A stretch of 64,000 nt of DNA from Paenibacillus silvisoli (GTDB lineage: Bacteria; Bacillota; Bacilli; Paenibacillales; Paenibacillaceae), in assembly GCF_030866765.1 (NCBI RefSeq), contig NZ_CP133017.1:6662001-6726000 (forward strand). The letters are read 5' to 3'. A program made the position numbers and the translations under genes. The notes beneath the pieces were generated by a model. It was given only the letters and a program-made list of their open reading frames with translations. It was not told the origin of the DNA and made no database searches. The number at the start of each line of letters is the position of its first letter. Within the stretch, counting starts at the first letter, position 1. Of the stretch, positions 61,771 to 64,000 are shown in pieces.

Positions 61771-62949
61771 TTAGCTGTAATGCTGTTTAATTTCTTTTAC
61801 TGCCGCAACGAACGCTTCAACCTCATCCTTCGTCGTGAAACATCCTACGCTTGCTCTAATCGCACCCGTCTCTACAGTTCCTGCCGTCGCATGCGCAAGC
61901 GGCGTACAATGGAAGCCGGTACGTACAGCGATTCCATAATGCTGGTCCAAAATAAACCCGATCTCCGATGGATCGGCACCATCCATAACGAAGGATACGA
62001 TACCCGTCCGCGCCTTGCCGAGCTCCGGACCAAGAAGGCGCAGCCCGCCGATGGCGTGCAGCCCCTCCATCATCTGCTGCGTCAGCGTCCATTCTCTAGT
62101 ATGGATGTTTTGGACGGTCTCATGCAAAATGTGCTGCACGCCCGCTTTCAGCCCGCTAATTCCCGCGGTATTTTGCGTACCTGCCTCATACCGGTCCGGG
62201 CGCACCTTCGGCTGTTCAATCGCTTCCGACTGACTGCCCGTACCGCCGTGCAGAAGGGGCTCCAGCTCCATATCAGGGTGAATGTATAACCCGCCTGTCC
62301 CCTGCGGCCCCAGCAGCCCTTTATGGCCCGGAAACGCCAGCATATCGATCCCCATTTGTTCAACGTTGATCTCCAACAGCCCCGCTGTCTGGGCAGCATC
62401 GACAAGCAGCTTGATGCCGCGCCTGCGCGTTATTTCTCCGATCTCAGCGACCGGCAAAATCGAGCCCAGCAAATTCGAACTGTGATTCACAACGACGAGC
62501 CTTGTATTGGGCTGAATGGCCGCTTCAATCTGCTTCGCATCCAATTCACCGCATCCATTTGGCTCTACATATGTAACGTCAATCCCGATCGCCCGCCTCA
62601 AATATTCCAGCGGCCTTCTTACCGAGTTATGTTCCACGGCCGTCGCAATGACATGGTCCCCGCTTTGCAGCAATCCTTTGATCGCGGTATTAAGCGCCAT
62701 CGTCGTATTCAGCGCAAAGGCAATGTCATTCGGATTGGACACGTGAAACAATTTAGCCAACGCTTTGCGCGTATTGAACAGCACTCTGCTTGCTCTTACC
62801 GCCATCGCATGGCTGCCTCTGCCCGGGTTCGCTCCATCCTGCTCCATCGCATCCATGACCGCCTTATATACCTCCGGCGGCTTCGGCCAAGAGGTCGCGG
62901 CATGATCGAGGTAAATCACTTTTCGTTCCGCAGCTTGCTCCACTTTCAT
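61771..62949 (-). CDS. Class V aminotransferase, cysteine desulfurase-like
   Basis: The 392-residue PLP enzyme has Y-L-D-H-A-A-T-S-W-P-K-P (about 12-23), V-E-H-N-S-V-R-R-P (about 95-103) and the PLP lysine in P-G-H-K-G-L-L-G-P-Q-G-T-G (about 199-211). The active-site Cys region reads T-G-F-H-C-T-P-L-A-H. It fits the EF2568-type class V aminotransferases. Likely sulfur or selenium mobilisation. ATG 62949 follows GGAGGGGG. Confidence 0.9.
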   Translation of the reverse strand: MKVEQAAERKVIYLDHAATSWPKPPEVYKAVMDAMEQDGANPGRGSHAMAVRASRVLFNTRKALAKLFHVSNPNDIAFALNTTMALNTAIKGLLQSGDHVIATAVEHNSVRRPLEYLRRAIGIDVTYVEPNGCGELDAKQIEAAIQPNTRLVVVNHSSNLLGSILPVAEIGEITRRRGIKLLVDAAQTAGLLEINVEQMGIDMLAFPGHKGLLGPQGTGGLYIHPDMELEPLLHGGTGSQSEAIEQPKVRPDRYEAGTQNTAGISGLKAGVQHILHETVQNIHTREWTLTQQMMEGLHAIGGLRLLGPELGKARTGIVSFVMDGADPSEIGFILDQHYGIAVRTGFHCTPLAHATAGTVETGAIRASVGCFTTKDEVEAFVAAVKEIKQHYS

Positions 62950-63036
62950 CCCCCTCCACAAGGTGAAACGGCTGTCGTCGTCCCATTAACGGCGCAGTAC
63001 GTTTCAAACAAACCGTCCATTCTCATAATGCTAACA

Positions 63037-63097
63037 ATAGCATACTCGATTGGCCTGCCCGCATCAAATCGGGAAGTTCGCCATTCGAGTATGCTAT
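63037..63097. repeat. 18-bp inverted repeat between parB and the aminotransferase gene
   Basis: ATAGCATACTCGATTGGC and its inverse (one mismatch) are 25 bases apart. No good T-run follows on the minus strand, so it may be a weak terminator, a cruciform or a protein site. Confidence 0.65.
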
Positions 63098-63121
63098 TTA
63101 TGTTTGTCTCACTATTGAGGT

Positions 63122-63973
63122 TTAAGACAGTTGCTGCAGAAGCTCCAGCAATCGCTCTAGATCCTGCTTGTTGTAATAAAGAAGCTCGATGCGCCCTTTA
63201 TCCTTTTGCATTTTGATTTTAACCGTCGTTTTGAACTGCTCACGCAGCGACTCTTCAAGCTGATCAATATAAGGATCGCGTTTCTTCGAAGGAGACGGCT
63301 TCGCCTTCTCAATTGCAGGCTGATCCATGTTTTTGATCGCTTCCTCCAACTGGCGGACGCTCCACTCATTCGCTATCGTTAGCTCTGCAAGCTCTTTCTT
63401 GCGCACATCTTCCTTCACGCCCACAATTGCCCTTGCATGACCCATCGAAATTGTTCCACGTGAAACATTCTCTTTGATCTGCTCCGGCAGCGACAGTAAG
63501 CGCAAAAAGTTGGCGATATGCGATCTGGATTTGCCCACCTTCATGGACAGCTCTTCTTGCGTAAGATCGAACTTGTCCATCAACGCTTGATAAGCAATCG
63601 CCAATTCCATAGCGTTGAGATCTTCGCGTTGAAGGTTCTCAATGAGCGCGATTTCCATAACCTGCTGGTCAGTGAAATTGCGAACGACCGCTGGGATCGT
63701 CGGGTTGCCGCAAAGCTGCGATGCGCGGAAACGTCTCTCGCCGGCGATAATTTCAAAGCCTTTAAGAACCGTCCGTACAATGATCGGTTGAATAACCCCG
63801 TGCTGTTTAATGGATTCAGCGAGCTCTTTAATCGCCTCATCGTCGAATGTTTTGCGCGGTTGATACGGGTTCGGACGCAGTTGAGCGAGCTGTACTTCAA
63901 TTACCTTATCGTCTTCGCCTACGGAAAGCGATGGAATAAGCGCATCAAGTCCTCTACCTAGCCGCTTGCTCAT
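63122..63973 (-). CDS. parB: Chromosome segregation protein ParB (Spo0J)
   Basis: The 283-residue protein has N-P-Y-Q-P-R-K-T-F and G-E-R-R-F-R-A-S (CTPase/ParB core), the helix-turn-helix T-Q-E-E-L-S-M-K-V-G-K-S-R-S-H-I-A-N and a C-terminal dimerisation region. It loads on parS and organises the origin, with soj expected just to the right. GAAGGAAG precedes the ATG. Confidence 0.97.
   Translation of the reverse strand: MSKRLGRGLDALIPSLSVGEDDKVIEVQLAQLRPNPYQPRKTFDDEAIKELAESIKQHGVIQPIIVRTVLKGFEIIAGERRFRASQLCGNPTIPAVVRNFTDQQVMEIALIENLQREDLNAMELAIAYQALMDKFDLTQEELSMKVGKSRSHIANFLRLLSLPEQIKENVSRGTISMGHARAIVGVKEDVRKKELAELTIANEWSVRQLEEAIKNMDQPAIEKAKPSPSKKRDPYIDQLEESLREQFKTTVKIKMQKDKGRIELLYYNKQDLERLLELLQQLS
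63453..63468. other. parS site inside parB
   Basis: TGTTCCACGTGAAACA is a perfect 16-base match to the bacterial parS consensus TGTTNCACGTGAAACA. It lies within the parB coding sequence, as in B. subtilis. Confidence 0.97.
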
Positions 63974-64000
63974 ACATAATCACTTCCTTCGCGAGTTCAA

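Noticed and set aside
1..64000. CRISPR arrays, insertion sequences, prophage or ccr/integrase genes
   Set aside because: No regularly spaced repeats and no transposase, integrase or serine recombinase frames were seen.

Overview
The window looks like the origin-proximal part of a spore-forming, moderately high-GC Firmicute of the Paenibacillaceae (Paenibacillus/Cohnella type). The evidence is the gene order parB, cysteine-desulfurase-like, DUF4446, yyaC, DUF3343, DUF951, rpsF-ssb-rpsR, LCP, yybS-gdpP-rplI-dnaB, purA, M23 peptidase, walRKHIJ, htrA, CxxH protein, rlmH. A parS site lies inside parB, a sporulation gene (yyaC) is present, and initiation regions are AGGAGG-rich with many TTG/GTG starts. 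Nearly all core genes lie on the minus strand and run away from parB, so oriC should be just off the right edge.

Right part (38.2-64 kb): a compact conserved core without visible gene damage. It holds cell-wall signalling (WalRKHIJ, HtrA, M23 peptidase, LCP), replication and segregation (DnaB, SSB, ParB), translation (S6, S18, L9, RlmH, tRNA-Ser), c-di-AMP turnover (GdpP next to a CBS protein) and purine synthesis (purA with a PurBox pair). Two short genes, a 55-aa CxxH/CxxC protein and a 59-aa YjzC-like protein, are included. A structured non-coding RNA candidate lies at 59.47-59.72 kb.

Middle part (25.0-38.2 kb): an accessory block directly downstream of rlmH. Four sequences resembling the last six codons plus stop of rlmH (motif G-E-P-Y-H-K-stop) recur in the same orientation at about 36.2, 31.6, 29.1 and 25.0 kb. 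They divide the block into four segments: an ECF sigma/YCII pair; a quinone reductase, MarR, desaturase and cold-shock segment; a phosphatase and chromate transporter; and an AT-rich SDR/DsbA/TetR segment topped by a DUF421 gene. This is the layout left by staphylococcal SCC cassettes, which insert at the 3' end of rlmH. No ccr recombinase is present. I regard this as the most interesting feature of the window.

Left part (0-25 kb): a mosaic of stress and export genes. It holds an ECF sigma factor with its membrane partner, Ada, three 14-TM MFS pumps with regulators, a two-component system, an ABC-F protein, tRNA-fMet, TerC and small regulator/oxidoreductase modules. Two divergent regulator/oxidoreductase pairs have lost their shared promoter and 5' ends. 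At least seven genes between 3.4 and 35.5 kb carry a single-base frameshift, whereas none was seen in the core. Several promoters carry clear inverted-repeat operators, two of which fill exactly the -35/-10 spacer.
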